Assembly: GCA_963575745.1 (NCBI GenBank)
Contig: CAUYUJ010008613.1
Span: 315,355-379,354 of the forward strand
Direction: 5' to 3'
Source of the DNA: Prorocentrum cordatum
Taxonomy: Eukaryota; Sar; Dinophyceae; Prorocentrales; Prorocentraceae
DNA: 64,000 nucleotides
Positions 23,046 through 31,487 of the stretch are shown here, in pieces (positions within the stretch are counted from its first letter, which is position 1; every line of letters begins with the position of its first letter). The notes under the pieces are model-generated. The model had not been told where the DNA came from and did no database searches. It saw only the letters and a list, made by a program, of their open reading frames with translations. A program made the position numbers and the translations under genes.

Positions 23046-23620
23046 CACATTGCCCAAGCAGCACCCAAAGCGGCCCCGAGAGGGGTCCAAGAGGGGCCCC
23101 ACGGGGGGAATTCGAACCCACATTCCGACACCTTCGCCCCAACACGATCCCGAAGACCGCCAGCAGGCCCCTAAGGACCCCCCCGAGAAGACCCAAGAGG
23201 TTCACAAGAGGCCCCAAGACGGCTCCAAGGGGACCGTCAAGAGGGCACGAATATGCACACATTTCGCTGTGTCTATGCGCGCGGCGCCCCAGATGACCGC
23301 AGAGGCCTCCAGGAGAGCCCCAACATTGCCGAAGAGGATCCAAAACTGCCCAAGAGGGTCCCAAGGTGGCCCAAGCTGCACCCAGGACCGCCCACGGCGG
23401 CCCCAAGACGGCCCAAAGAGGGCCCCAAGAAGGGCATGGGGGTGGGGGGGGATTGCGAATTCACAGTTCCAAGGCACCCGTTTTAAATGATCCCCAAATA
23501 CCACCAGCAGCCTTCCAAGGACCCCCCGAGAGGACCCTAGAGGGCCAAAAGAGGCTCCGAAGAGGCGCCGACAAGCGCCGCAAGAGGCTTCAAACTTGTT
23601 TCCAAGAGGCTGCCCAGAGA
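23046..23620 (+). repeat. CCAAGAGG-type degenerate repeat
   Basis: Irregular repetition of CCCAAGAGGCCCC-like words with a spacing of about 10-12 bp. The same family occurs in this orientation at about 32,635-32,760, 42,240-43,560, 51,270-51,470 and 59,250-59,420, and in the reverse orientation at 40,815-41,250 and 60,260-60,780. All three frames give Arg/Pro/Lys-rich translations without stops, which are not genes. Confidence 0.8.
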
Positions 23621-24061
23621 TTTCCCCAGAGACGCGAACAGACATTCAAGCTGCTTTTCACCAACACTCCGGGCACGGTTGCAGGATGTGCAGGTCCACC
23701 AGGAGGGAAACATGTGGACGATTGGCACGGTGGCCCATCTCTCAGTGTCCTTTGCCTATTCTTCGTTTTCAAAGGCTCCACGTTTCCTTTTGATCCTGCC
23801 TGTCCTTCCCGTTCTGCCCTCGTCTTCGTCGCCATCATACTTCTGGACTATGTTCCCCTGACTCGACCTCCAAACCGCCCCCCATCGTCCTCTTCGCACT
23901 CCTCCTGGAGACCTCCGTGCTCAGGGAATGGTTGTTTAATACGTGTTTCCGTGGCGCGATTGGATTCAAATCATATCTCAAACAGCCGCCGAAACCCCGA
24001 CAGCTGATTGCGAGGTGGGTTCCGGGAGAACCTGAACGCACGCGAAGCGCGCTCTACCGTT
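23621..24061. other. No gene seen
   Basis: Short overlapping frames only; no repeat array. It separates the CCAAGAGG repeat from the TATG microsatellite. Confidence 0.4.
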
Positions 24062-24195
24062 CTGTTAATATCTCTATATATGTATCCATGTGTATACGTA
24101 CGTACGTATGTGTGTCTGTTTGGCTGTCTGTTTGCCTGCCTGTGTGTATGTATGTATGGGGGCGAGTATGTAAGTATGTAAGTGTGAGGTGTATA
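24062..24195. repeat. TATG/TACG microsatellite, left part of the retrotransposon target
   Basis: Degenerate TATG, TACG and TCTG repeats lead up to the left end of the retrotransposon at 24,196. The matching simple sequence resumes at 30,736 on the other side, so the element appears to have inserted into one microsatellite. Confidence 0.85.
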
Positions 24196-24279
24196 TGATC
24201 CTTTTAACAAGTGTATGCTGCGTACCACGGCGAAGTTGCCGCACTTGATGGTCATCCGTTGCCATCTCGCTCTAGCCTC
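24196..24279 (+). repeat. Split direct repeat A1
   Basis: 84 bp beginning TGATCCTTTTAACAAG and ending CGCTCTAGCCTC. It is repeated at 30,459-30,542 with one difference noticed (T/C at the 17th base). It is the left terminus of the element. Confidence 0.95.
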
Positions 24280-24296
24280 GAGCGAACTCCGCCCGT

Positions 24297-24689
24297 ATGC
24301 TTTCGGCCGCTCGCGCGGCGGCCGATCTGCTGCTGCCAGAGCTGGGTCGCGGGCTGAGCACCGGCGTGGCGCTGTACGCGGCCAACCAGGGGCACGCGCA
24401 GTGCCCTGCGTGCTCGTGTGCGCCGCAGTTCCACTGCCCTGAGCTGCGGTGCGACTGCTCAGGCCTTCAGGGCTCGAGCAGTCACGGGCCCAGCCTCTGG
24501 GCCGTGGCGCTGGCCTGCGCCGCCAGCGGGCTGGTCGGGGCCTCCACCGCCGCGCTGGCCTGCTGGCGCGCTGGCGGCTGCTTCGTGGCGGCCCGTCGTC
24601 CGCAGGTCGGCGGTGGCAGGGAGCCTGACTTCGAGGAGGAGGCCCGAGCTCAGGCGCGCGTGGCGCGCGCCAAGGCGCTGCAGCAGTGA
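24297..24689 (+). CDS. Small Cys-rich single-pass membrane protein, first ORF of the YR retrotransposon
   Basis: The ATG at 24,297 is only 17 bp after the end of A1. The 130-residue product has a Cys cluster (Cys36, 39, 41, 47, 52 and 54), one clear hydrophobic helix (about residues 66-90) and a charged, Glu/Arg/Ala-rich C-terminus that could form a coiled coil. Its TGA (24,687-24,689) shares its last base with the ATG of the next ORF in a TGATG arrangement, which suggests termination-reinitiation. I recognise no homologue. A membrane protein is not a standard component of YR elements; an envelope- or matrix-like role would be speculation. It could also be an upstream regulatory ORF. Confidence 0.7.
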   Translation: MLSAARAAADLLLPELGRGLSTGVALYAANQGHAQCPACSCAPQFHCPELRCDCSGLQGSSSHGPSLWAVALACAASGLVGASTAALACWRAGGCFVAARRPQVGGGREPDFEEEARAQARVARAKALQQ

Positions 24690-25933
24690 TGGCGGCGCCG
24701 GCGCCGCCGGTGCATCCGTCAGTGGCCGCGGCGGGGGTCCAGCCCGGCGACTTCATCGGGGTGCAGTACCACGTGGCGGGCGGGGCCCTGATCCACGAGC
24801 GTGTGGTGGTGCTGGTGCCGCCGGGGCTGCCTGGCGCGGCGTGCATCATCACGCCCGACGCGGACGAGTACGAGGAGCTGTACGTGGGCTCGCCGGACGT
24901 GCTGCGGTGGGACGTCTTCCCTGGCGGCGCGGCGGGAGGCACGATGGCCTGGGCGCCTGGCGCCCGCTACTACAGGTTCCGCAGCCTGCCGACGCCGGCC
25001 ACGCTGCTCACCGCCGCAGCCGCGGCCGCCGGCCGTCTCGGTCTTCCTGCCCCGCCTGGGCCCATCGTGGCCAACGCAGGTGGGCGACCGCTGGCAGCGC
25101 CGGCGGTGGCGGCAGCGGGTGCGCTGCTGCCTGCCGCTGCAGCCCCGGCCGCCGCCCCCGCTGCGGGCGTCGCCGGGCTGGTGGCTGCACTTGGGGGCCC
25201 CGCGGGGGCGCCCGGAGCACTCGTGCCCCCCTTGCCCGGCGGCGCGGCGGCCCCGGCCCCGGCGCCCGCGCCGGCGCCCGCGCCGGCGCTTCCAGGTGCC
25301 GCGGCCCACGCTGCTCCGCCTGGCGCTCAGACGGACGCCCGTGTGCTGCCTGTGGCGTACAACGCCCTCGGCCAGAGGAAGCTCGGCTTCTCCGAGGCGG
25401 TGCTGCGGCTCGTGGAGCATGACTGGCCGGACTGGCCGATGTCGGGGCCGCGGACGACGCTGTGGGTGCGCCTGTTCATGAAGGACAACGGCATGTCCCC
25501 GCTGGGTCGCCACAGCAAGTGGCGTTCGGAGGGGCGCCTGGCGTTGACTGACGCGGGGGTCGCCGAGCACGAGCGCTGCTGTTTCTACCTAGAGCAGATG
25601 GCGTGCTACGACCTGCTCAATGTGCCGGACGTGGCTGCGGCGGAGATGGTCTGCAGGAGCATCCAGGTGCAGGAGGAGAGGTGGCGGGACCGGTTCATTA
25701 CCAATGCCGACGAGTCCCTCGACTCGCACCTGTTCTACGGCACCTCGGCCAACCGGGGCAACGTGTGCGTCCACCCACAGCTGCTGGCCTATGTCAGCGG
25801 TGAGCTTTCGAAGGAGTATGCCGTGGCCAAGGAGAGGCGCAAGGCTCGCGAGGAGCGCCAGAGCGCCAGGGCGCCCAACAACGAGGACAAGAAGGGCGGC
25901 AATGACAAGGACAAGGAGGAAGGCAAGGGGTGA
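24689..25933 (+). CDS. Gag-like protein of the YR retrotransposon
   Basis: The ATG (24,689-24,691) overlaps the preceding stop in TGATG. The 414-residue protein begins with a compact domain of about 110 residues (PGDFIGVQYHVAGG...), continues with a long Ala/Pro/Gly linker (about residues 110-215), then a conserved-looking second domain (FSEAVLRLVEHDWPDW to about residue 350), and ends in a Lys/Glu/Asp-rich tail. Position, size and low-complexity linker match Gag proteins of retroelements, which form the particle holding element RNA. No CCHC zinc knuckle is seen. The assignment rests mainly on position. Confidence 0.65.
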   Translation: MAAPAPPVHPSVAAAGVQPGDFIGVQYHVAGGALIHERVVVLVPPGLPGAACIITPDADEYEELYVGSPDVLRWDVFPGGAAGGTMAWAPGARYYRFRSLPTPATLLTAAAAAAGRLGLPAPPGPIVANAGGRPLAAPAVAAAGALLPAAAAPAAAPAAGVAGLVAALGGPAGAPGALVPPLPGGAAAPAPAPAPAPAPALPGAAAHAAPPGAQTDARVLPVAYNALGQRKLGFSEAVLRLVEHDWPDWPMSGPRTTLWVRLFMKDNGMSPLGRHSKWRSEGRLALTDAGVAEHERCCFYLEQMACYDLLNVPDVAAAEMVCRSIQVQEERWRDRFITNADESLDSHLFYGTSANRGNVCVHPQLLAYVSGELSKEYAVAKERRKAREERQSARAPNNEDKKGGNDKDKEEGKG

Positions 25934-26560
25934 CGTTGAGCGGGCGGCGGGACTTGGGGCCCCCCGCCGCCCCAAAGCTCGAGCACCAGGCCCTTTTTCG
26001 CGGCCCCCGTGCCGCCACCGATGATCTACGCCATCGGGATCTTTTTCCGCTTCCTCACGCGGCTCGACGGACTGAGCGCGTGCCCGGCCGCCGCCCCTGC
26101 AGGGCCGTGCGCCAGCGGCTCCGCCGCTCCGACGTGCTGCTGCAGTGGGCCGACCAGGGCATTGACGCGCTGAACTGCCTGTATGGCCACGCTGGTTCAC
26201 CTCCTTCGGCGCCCGCGAACCTGGGGCAGCAGACGAGCCTGAACTTTCTGGAGGACTGCTACCTAGGCATGGGCGCGATGCCGAGCGAGCCAGGTTTTTG
26301 TGAAGAAGCCCTCCGCGAGCTTCTCAGTGGCTCCACCGTCTACTCTGAGGATGGTGGCGCACGGGTCCCGTACTCTAAGGAGCTGGTCTCCTGGCCTGAG
26401 GTGGGTTCCAGCCCCGTCGATCTTGTGGGCTGCCTCACTCAGGATGATGCTGATTGGGCACGGGATTGGCGACATAACTTGCTCAAGACGCCCGACGAGG
26501 CGCTGCTCGGGGCCCGACAAGCTTGTCTCGCGGACCTTTCGTTGACCCTCGGTTGGCGCG
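25934..26560 (+). CDS. N-terminal part of the Pol region in a different frame
   Basis: A coding-like frame (about 26,106-26,560: LLQWADQGIDALNCLYG and later EEALRELLSG, PDEALLGARQACLADL) leads directly into the RT domain, but the RT is read in another frame from about 26,530 (PFVDPRLARDPVLYG). The offset is -1 or +2. No obvious slippery heptamer was seen, so an indel is the simplest cause; programmed frameshifting is possible. There is no convincing ATG at the left end; the frame is open back to the Gag stop codon. Confidence 0.5.
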
Positions 26561-28195
26561 AGATCCAGTTTTGTATGGTGATTTTGTTCGGCGGCTTCAT
26601 CAATGTGGAATGTTGCGCTTCAAGGTGGCCTCCACTGCCAAGCACATGATTGGTGTATTTGTTGCGAGGAAGAAGTCCGGCAAGCTTCGCATAGTGTTCG
26701 ACACGAGGTATGCCGACGCCTACTTCCACCCGGCGCCCGCGACGCGGCTGCCCACGGCGGCCGCGGTGTCTTCAGTGGAGTCGGGCGGCTTGCCCCTGTG
26801 CGTGGCGGCCGGCGACCTCGACAATGCCTTCTACCGTCTCAGGCCCATGCCGGGCTTAGAGGACTACTTCGCGCTGCCCCCGCTCTCCTCGTCCCTCGCG
26901 GGCATCGCGGAGTTGGAGGGGGCGAGCATTCCGGCAGGGTCCAGCTTGGCCCCCTGCCTTACCATCCTGCCCATGGGGTGGTCGTGGGCGATGCACTTCT
27001 GCCAGGCCGTGACCATGCGCGCCATCTCTCTGGCGGGCTTCGCGGACTCGCAGATTGTGGAGGACGGTCGTACCAGCGTGGCCCTGCCCGACCGCTCAGA
27101 CACGGCGGCGGCGGGCTACGTGGACAACTTCTACGTCTTCGGCCACGACGCCTCGCTGGTCACGCAGCGCCGGGACGACGTGTCCGCCGTCTTGCGCGGG
27201 TGGGGCTTGACCGTCCACGAGGAGACGGATGCCTCCCCCGACGCCGCGCTGGTGGGCCTGGAGCTCAGGCAGGGCCGCTGGCTGTCCATCAAGCGCCGCA
27301 ACCTGTGGCGGCTCCGTGCGGCGCTGGATACCGGGCTACGCCGGGGCTGCTGCTCCAGCAAGATGCTTGAGGTACTGGTGGGCCACGTCACATGGGCCTG
27401 CTTGATCCGCCGTGAGCTGCTGTGCGTGCTGAGCTCCGTGTACCCGTATATGGCGGCCGGCCTGCCGACGACCTCGCGGCTGTGGCCCTCCGTGCGCCAG
27501 GAGCTGTGGCTCGTCCGCTCGCTGCTCCCGCTCCTCCAGAAGGACTTGAGCAGCCCGTGGCACGACGTGGTCGGAGTGAGCGACGCCTCCGAGTTCGGAG
27601 TCGGCGTCGCCGTGCGGCCGGCGCGGCCTGACGCTGCGGCGCAGCACGGCCGCCAGTGCGAGAGGTGGCGTTACCGAGTGCACGGTGCCGAGAAGGCCCG
27701 CGAGAGAGCCCTCCGCCCTCAGCCTCTACCATCCTCCGCATCCGCCGCAGCTTCGCTGCCTGCCGGACTGCAAGGGCTGGACGTCTTGGGGCTGGAATCC
27801 TTCATCCGGGTGCACCCGCGGGAGTTCATTGAGGTGCCCAAGGAGTTCTTCGACGGGGCTCGCTGGGCTCCTGTTATCGCATCAAGGGTCGTCGTGCCCG
27901 ACAACATTCTAGCTCTGGAGGGGGGCGCGTGTGTCTTGGGCATCAAGCACATCATGAGGTCCAGGGCCGCTTTCGGGAAGCACATACTTCTGTTCGTCGA
28001 CAACATGCCGTTGGCCCTGGGTTGTTGTAAGGGAAGGGCCGCCTCCATTCATCTTCGTCGTTCTCTTCGTAAACTGTGTTGCTTGGCACTGTGTTCAAAT
28101 TGTACTATTCACATACGCTGGACGTGTAGCGAGTTCAACTCTGCCGATGCTCTCTCTCGCGGGCGTTTAGGCTGGTTCACAGGGCCTTGCCGACG
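26523..28195 (+). CDS. Reverse transcriptase and RNase H of the YR retrotransposon
   Basis: The RT shows the fingers word KLRIVFDTRYA (about 26,683), motif A GDLDNAF (about 26,811), the ILPMGWSWAMHFCQ stretch (about 26,967), and motif C as YVDN (27,117-27,128) in place of the usual YxDD. RNase H follows, with VSDASEFG (Asp at 27,582), LFVDN (Asp at 27,999) and NSADALSRG (Asp at 28,146), the last typical of retroelement RNase H. The protein would copy element RNA into DNA and degrade the RNA strand. The same frame stays open to 30,227, so RT-RNase H and the methyltransferase-like domain may be one polypeptide. The second catalytic Asp of motif C is Asn. Confidence 0.88.
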
Positions 28196-28275
28196 CGCTG
28201 CTGCCGCCCAGCCTGGCTGCTCTCGTGCGGGGCCCTCCGTGGCTGACGGGCCGACACCTGCAGGAGCCGGGCTCG

Positions 28276-29406
28276 ATGGCGGGTGCCTCGGCCTCTCGCC
28301 GCCAGGCGGATCGCCACCGCAGAGCTGCGGCGGCTCGCCAGGTGGCGTCCGAGCGGGGGCCCTCGGGCGGCCTCTCGGTGCTGGAGCGCGCGGCGGTCAG
28401 GCCGGGCACGGAGCGCCTGTACCAGGTGTACCTCCGGGCCTTCCTGCAGTTCTGCCTGGTCATGGCCATCGACTGGACGAGCGAGGCCGAGATGGACGTC
28501 GCCCTGGTCACGTACCTGAATTCGATGTACTTCGAGGGCCGCGCCCCGAACGAGGGCTCCGCGCTGCTGGCGTCGCTGGCGCACTACACGCCGGCGCTGT
28601 ACAAGAGGACGGCGCAGGCCTTGCCAAGGGCGACGCGTTGTCTGGCGGGCTGGCGCCGGCGCGTCCCGACCAGGATGCGCCTGCCGCTGCCTCGCCGGGC
28701 CGCCTTCGCCATCGCCGGGACGCTGGCTGCCTGGGGCCACCCGCGCATGGGGCTCTTCGTGATGCTGTCGTTCGCGGCGTATCTCCGCCCGCAGGAGGCC
28801 ATCCGCCTGGCCGGGCGCCACCTCGTGCCGCCGGTGGCCCACCTGGGACAGGCCCCCACTCCGTGGGGGCTGCTGCTGCACGACTCCGACTTGCAGCTGC
28901 CCGGGAAGACCAACCTCTGGGACGAGAGCGTGCTGCTGGACCAGGCGCCGTGGCTCGAGCCAGCCCTGGAGGCGCTGAGGACTGTCGCGGGCGACGGCCC
29001 CCTGTGGGACTTCCTGCCTACGTCGATTGCTCGGCTCTTCGAGGATGCGTGCCACGCCCTGGGCCTGATGCACTTGCAGCCGCATCTGTATTCCCTCCGT
29101 CACGGGGGCGCCAGCGAGGACCTGCTGTCTGGCGCCAGGACGCCGGAGCAGGTCATGCGGCGGGGTCGCTGGGCCACAGTTGCCTCGCTCCGCCGCTACG
29201 GCAAGGAGACTCGCCTCCTCCGGGAGGCCGCCAAGGTGGACCCCGACGTGCTGCTGTTCGGCGAGATCGTGGAGCGCAACTTCCTGGATGTGCTGCGGGG
29301 CGGCCCCTTGCTGCCGCCGGCGTGGGCCGAGCTGCCTGCCAGCGTTGGCCCCCGCCTGCGGGGAGGGCCCGGGGCCCCCGCCGCCGCGCGGCGCCGCCGG
29401 CGCTGA
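28276..29406 (+). CDS. Tyrosine recombinase (integrase) of the YR retrotransposon
   Basis: Starting at the ATG at 28,276 the product is 376 residues; the frame is open upstream to about 28,180. The N-terminal half is a helical core-binding-type domain. Catalytic signatures are Arg171 in YLRPQEAIRL, Arg275-His276 in LYSLRHGGAS and Tyr308 in GRWATVASLRRYGK, the order expected for the tyrosine recombinase active site. The His usually found three before the second Arg is replaced by Tyr, as I recall for DIRS-type enzymes. It lies in the +1 frame relative to RT, wholly inside the other long open frame. It would integrate a circular DNA copy by site-specific recombination. Confidence 0.88.
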   Translation: MAGASASRRQADRHRRAAAARQVASERGPSGGLSVLERAAVRPGTERLYQVYLRAFLQFCLVMAIDWTSEAEMDVALVTYLNSMYFEGRAPNEGSALLASLAHYTPALYKRTAQALPRATRCLAGWRRRVPTRMRLPLPRRAAFAIAGTLAAWGHPRMGLFVMLSFAAYLRPQEAIRLAGRHLVPPVAHLGQAPTPWGLLLHDSDLQLPGKTNLWDESVLLDQAPWLEPALEALRTVAGDGPLWDFLPTSIARLFEDACHALGLMHLQPHLYSLRHGGASEDLLSGARTPEQVMRRGRWATVASLRRYGKETRLLREAAKVDPDVLLFGEIVERNFLDVLRGGPLLPPAWAELPASVGPRLRGGPGAPAAARRRRR

Positions 29407-29469
29407 CGGCGTCGCCTCAGGCCGCGCGGCTTCACCTGCAGCGGCGATGCCGCCGAGGCCGCGCTGGCG

Positions 29470-30227
29470 CCAGCAAGTGGAGGAGCTGCCTGTTTCTGGA
29501 GCTGTTCGCAGGGCAGGGTCGCATCTCCCAGCGCATCCGCGACCTTGGCTACGGCTGCCTGGACCTGGACCTCGTCCACGGGGCCTGTGAGGATCACCTC
29601 CGCACCACGTTCGAGTCGGTTGTGCGCGGGTGGCTTCTGAGCAAAGCCAGTGTAGGTTTGTGGCTGGGCACTCCCTGTACGTCCTGGTCGCAGGCTCTCA
29701 GAGACCCTCTGCGCTCCAGTCGCTTCCCCATGGGGAAACCAGGTCTGTCAGGACCTCGGCTGGACCGCCTCCGCGTAGGCAATCGCTCGTTCCACTTGTC
29801 TTGCCGGCTCATCCGGCTCTGCATCCAGATTGGCTGCCCTGTCTTTTTGGAGAACCCTCGCGGGTCGCTGCTCTGGCACGCCCCCGAGATGGTGAAGCTT
29901 CTTTCAGACTCATCGTGCGCCATTCACAAGATGGACATGTGCCGATTTGGCACACCCTTTAAGAAGCCGACTACAGTGGCCTGCTGGAATGCAGGCGTCT
30001 TCCCCAGCTTATGTAAATCGTGCTCTGGCAAGGGAGGCATTTGCTCGTCGACTGGCCTGCCCCACCTCATCCTCCAAGGCCGAGACAAAGGTGCGCCTGC
30101 CCGCCGCACCGAGCTGGCCGCGGCTTACTCGCCTCAGTTCGCCCGCTCGGCCGCCCTTGCCATGACGCACTCTGCCAACGCTCTCAGAGAGAAATGGATG
30201 ATGGATGCTGCCTTCAAAATCACGTAG
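29470..30227 (+). CDS. Cytosine-methyltransferase-like domain at the end of the Pol frame
   Basis: This is in the same frame as RT-RNase H, after the region where the recombinase frame overlaps. The order of motifs follows class I methyltransferases of the C5-cytosine kind: LELFAGQG (motif I, S-adenosylmethionine site, about 29,496) followed by LDLDLVHG; GTPCTSWSQ (motif IV-like, PC with Thr instead of Gln, about 29,667); FLENPRG (motif VI-like, ENP for ENV, about 29,844). It ends at the TAG at 30,225-30,227. DIRS elements carry a methyltransferase at this place, usually described as Dam-like, and cytosine methyltransferases are known in dinoflagellate retrotransposons. Activity is uncertain because the motifs deviate. 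Confidence 0.65.
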
Positions 30228-30273
30228 TCTCTTTTCGGTAGTTTAGGTTATTTCACGTGCGTAGTTCGTTTTC

Positions 30274-30289
30274 GGCCACTGGTGTGGCC
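30274..30289. other. Short hairpin after the last ORF
   Basis: GGCCAC-TGGT-GTGGCC forms a perfect 6-bp stem with a 4-base loop, 47 bp after the last stop codon of the retrotransposon and before B1. Function unknown. Confidence 0.5.
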
Positions 30290-30310
30290 AGGACTGCTCT
30301 GCGGGATTCG

Positions 30311-30459
30311 GGTGGCTCTCATCAGTGTCTTCGAGGGTGTGCGGCTATCGCCGGGATCAGCTGTCTCATGTATAGCCTCCGGTTTGCCGTGGCCTCGCCC
30401 TCCCGCGCTCGTCCCCATAGTAAATACATCGTCCTGGCATCTGGGGAGTGGAAGTAGCT
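30311..30459 (+). repeat. Split direct repeat B1
   Basis: 149 bp from GGTGGCTCTCATCAG to GAAGTAGCT, repeated at 30,587-30,735 with no differences noticed. Its last T is the first T of A2. Confidence 0.95.
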
Positions 30460-30542
30460 GATCCTTTTAACAAGCGTATGCTGCGTACCACGGCGAAGTT
30501 GCCGCACTTGATGGTCATCCGTTGCCATCTCGCTCTAGCCTC
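30459..30542 (+). repeat. Split direct repeat A2
   Basis: 84-bp copy of the left terminus, directly abutting B1. The B1/A2 joint is the expected recombination region of split-direct-repeat elements. Confidence 0.95.
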
Positions 30543-30586
30543 CCCTCCCGCTCCTCCCTTGCTCTCTCTCGTTTGCACGGATTTCA

Positions 30587-30735
30587 GGTGGCTCTCATCA
30601 GTGTCTTCGAGGGTGTGCGGCTATCGCCGGGATCAGCTGTCTCATGTATAGCCTCCGGTTTGCCGTGGCCTCGCCCTCCCGCGCTCGTCCCCATAGTAAA
30701 TACATCGTCCTGGCATCTGGGGAGTGGAAGTAGCT
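30587..30735 (+). repeat. Split direct repeat B2 (right terminus)
   Basis: 149-bp copy of B1, separated from A2 by 44 bp. Simple ATGTATAC sequence begins immediately after it at 30,736. Confidence 0.95.
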
Positions 30736-31060
30736 ATGTATACATGTGTATATGTGTATATATATATATATGTGTATGTATATATATATATATATATATG
30801 TTTATATATATACACATATATGTATGTATGTATGTTTGTATAGGTAGGCATGTATGTAGGTAGGTAGGTCGGCAAGTCGGTAGGTTGGTGTGCATGCATG
30901 CATGTGTGCATATGTGAATGTATGTGCTTATGTAGGTACTTAGGTAAGTCGGTAGGGGGAAATGCATTTACCTGTAGATGTATGCCATCATTCAGATGGT
31001 CACATATGCGCACACATACATGTGTACGAATATGTAACGATATGCACATATCTGTGTATG
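30736..31060. repeat. TATG/TA microsatellite, right part of the retrotransposon target
   Basis: TATG, TA and GTAGG words with interruptions. It continues the simple sequence found left of the element. Confidence 0.9.
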
Positions 31061-31487
31061 GATTATGTGGCACGCGGGCCCGTGGTTCTGGCCTTGGGAT
31101 CTCCCCGCGCCATGGGGTGTCACCGCCCTCCGAACAGTTCCGAACGGCTCGGCGAGAGATTCTGGGCAGCACAGCAGGCTAGAGACCAACGCGCTGATTG
31201 GCCCAAGGGCGCCCGACAACGCCCAAGGTAGACCCAAGACGACCCAAGAGGCTCCCCAGAGGCCCCAATAATAGTTCCAAGAGGATTCCCGCGGGGGCTC
31301 CCCGAAGCAAGACTCGTTTTTCCAAACCATCTTGTTGTATTGGGTCTTCGTTTTGAAGAGGCAGCGCCCCGCGTTGTCCTCCTTCCTTCCTCCTCCCCCT
31401 CCTGCCCCCTCCCATCATCATCATGATCGTCATCATTAGTATCATCGTCGTCATCGCCACCCATGTCGGCCTCCTTTCTCTTTCGGC
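31061..31487. other. Spacer with a short CCAAGAGG-type stretch
   Basis: A few CCAAGAGG-type units lie at about 31,220-31,280 and a short ATC/GTC repeat at 31,425-31,460. No gene. Confidence 0.5.

Larger units (their letters stand above)
24196..30735 (+). mobile_element. Complete tyrosine-recombinase retrotransposon with split direct repeats (PAT/Ngaro-type ends, DIRS-type coding)
   Basis: The 6.54-kb element has the order A1 (24,196-24,279), coding body, B1 (30,311-30,459), A2 (30,459-30,542), B2 (30,587-30,735). A1 and A2 are 84 bp with one difference noticed; B1 and B2 are 149 bp and appear identical. This split-direct-repeat layout is the hallmark of YR retroelements of the PAT and Ngaro groups, which integrate through a circular intermediate and leave no target duplication. 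The body encodes a small membrane protein, a Gag-like protein, RT-RNase H, a tyrosine recombinase and a methyltransferase-like domain. The near-identical repeats suggest a recent insertion. One frame offset near 26,535 is the only visible defect. Confidence 0.9.

Noticed and set aside
23100-23130. tRNA-like B-box (GGTTCGAATTCC on the minus strand)
   Set aside because: No A-box, acceptor stem or anticodon arm around it; it lies inside degenerate repeat sequence.
26021-26180. Short ORF MIYAIGIFFRFLTRL with a signal-peptide look, upstream of RT
   Set aside because: Frame differs from the flanking Pol segment, ends quickly, and no conservation evidence is available.
28276-29406. Tyrosine recombinase as a bacterial or phage integrase
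   Set aside because: It is embedded in a retrotransposon with RT-RNase H and split direct repeats, and the GGAS and GRW motifs fit DIRS-type enzymes.
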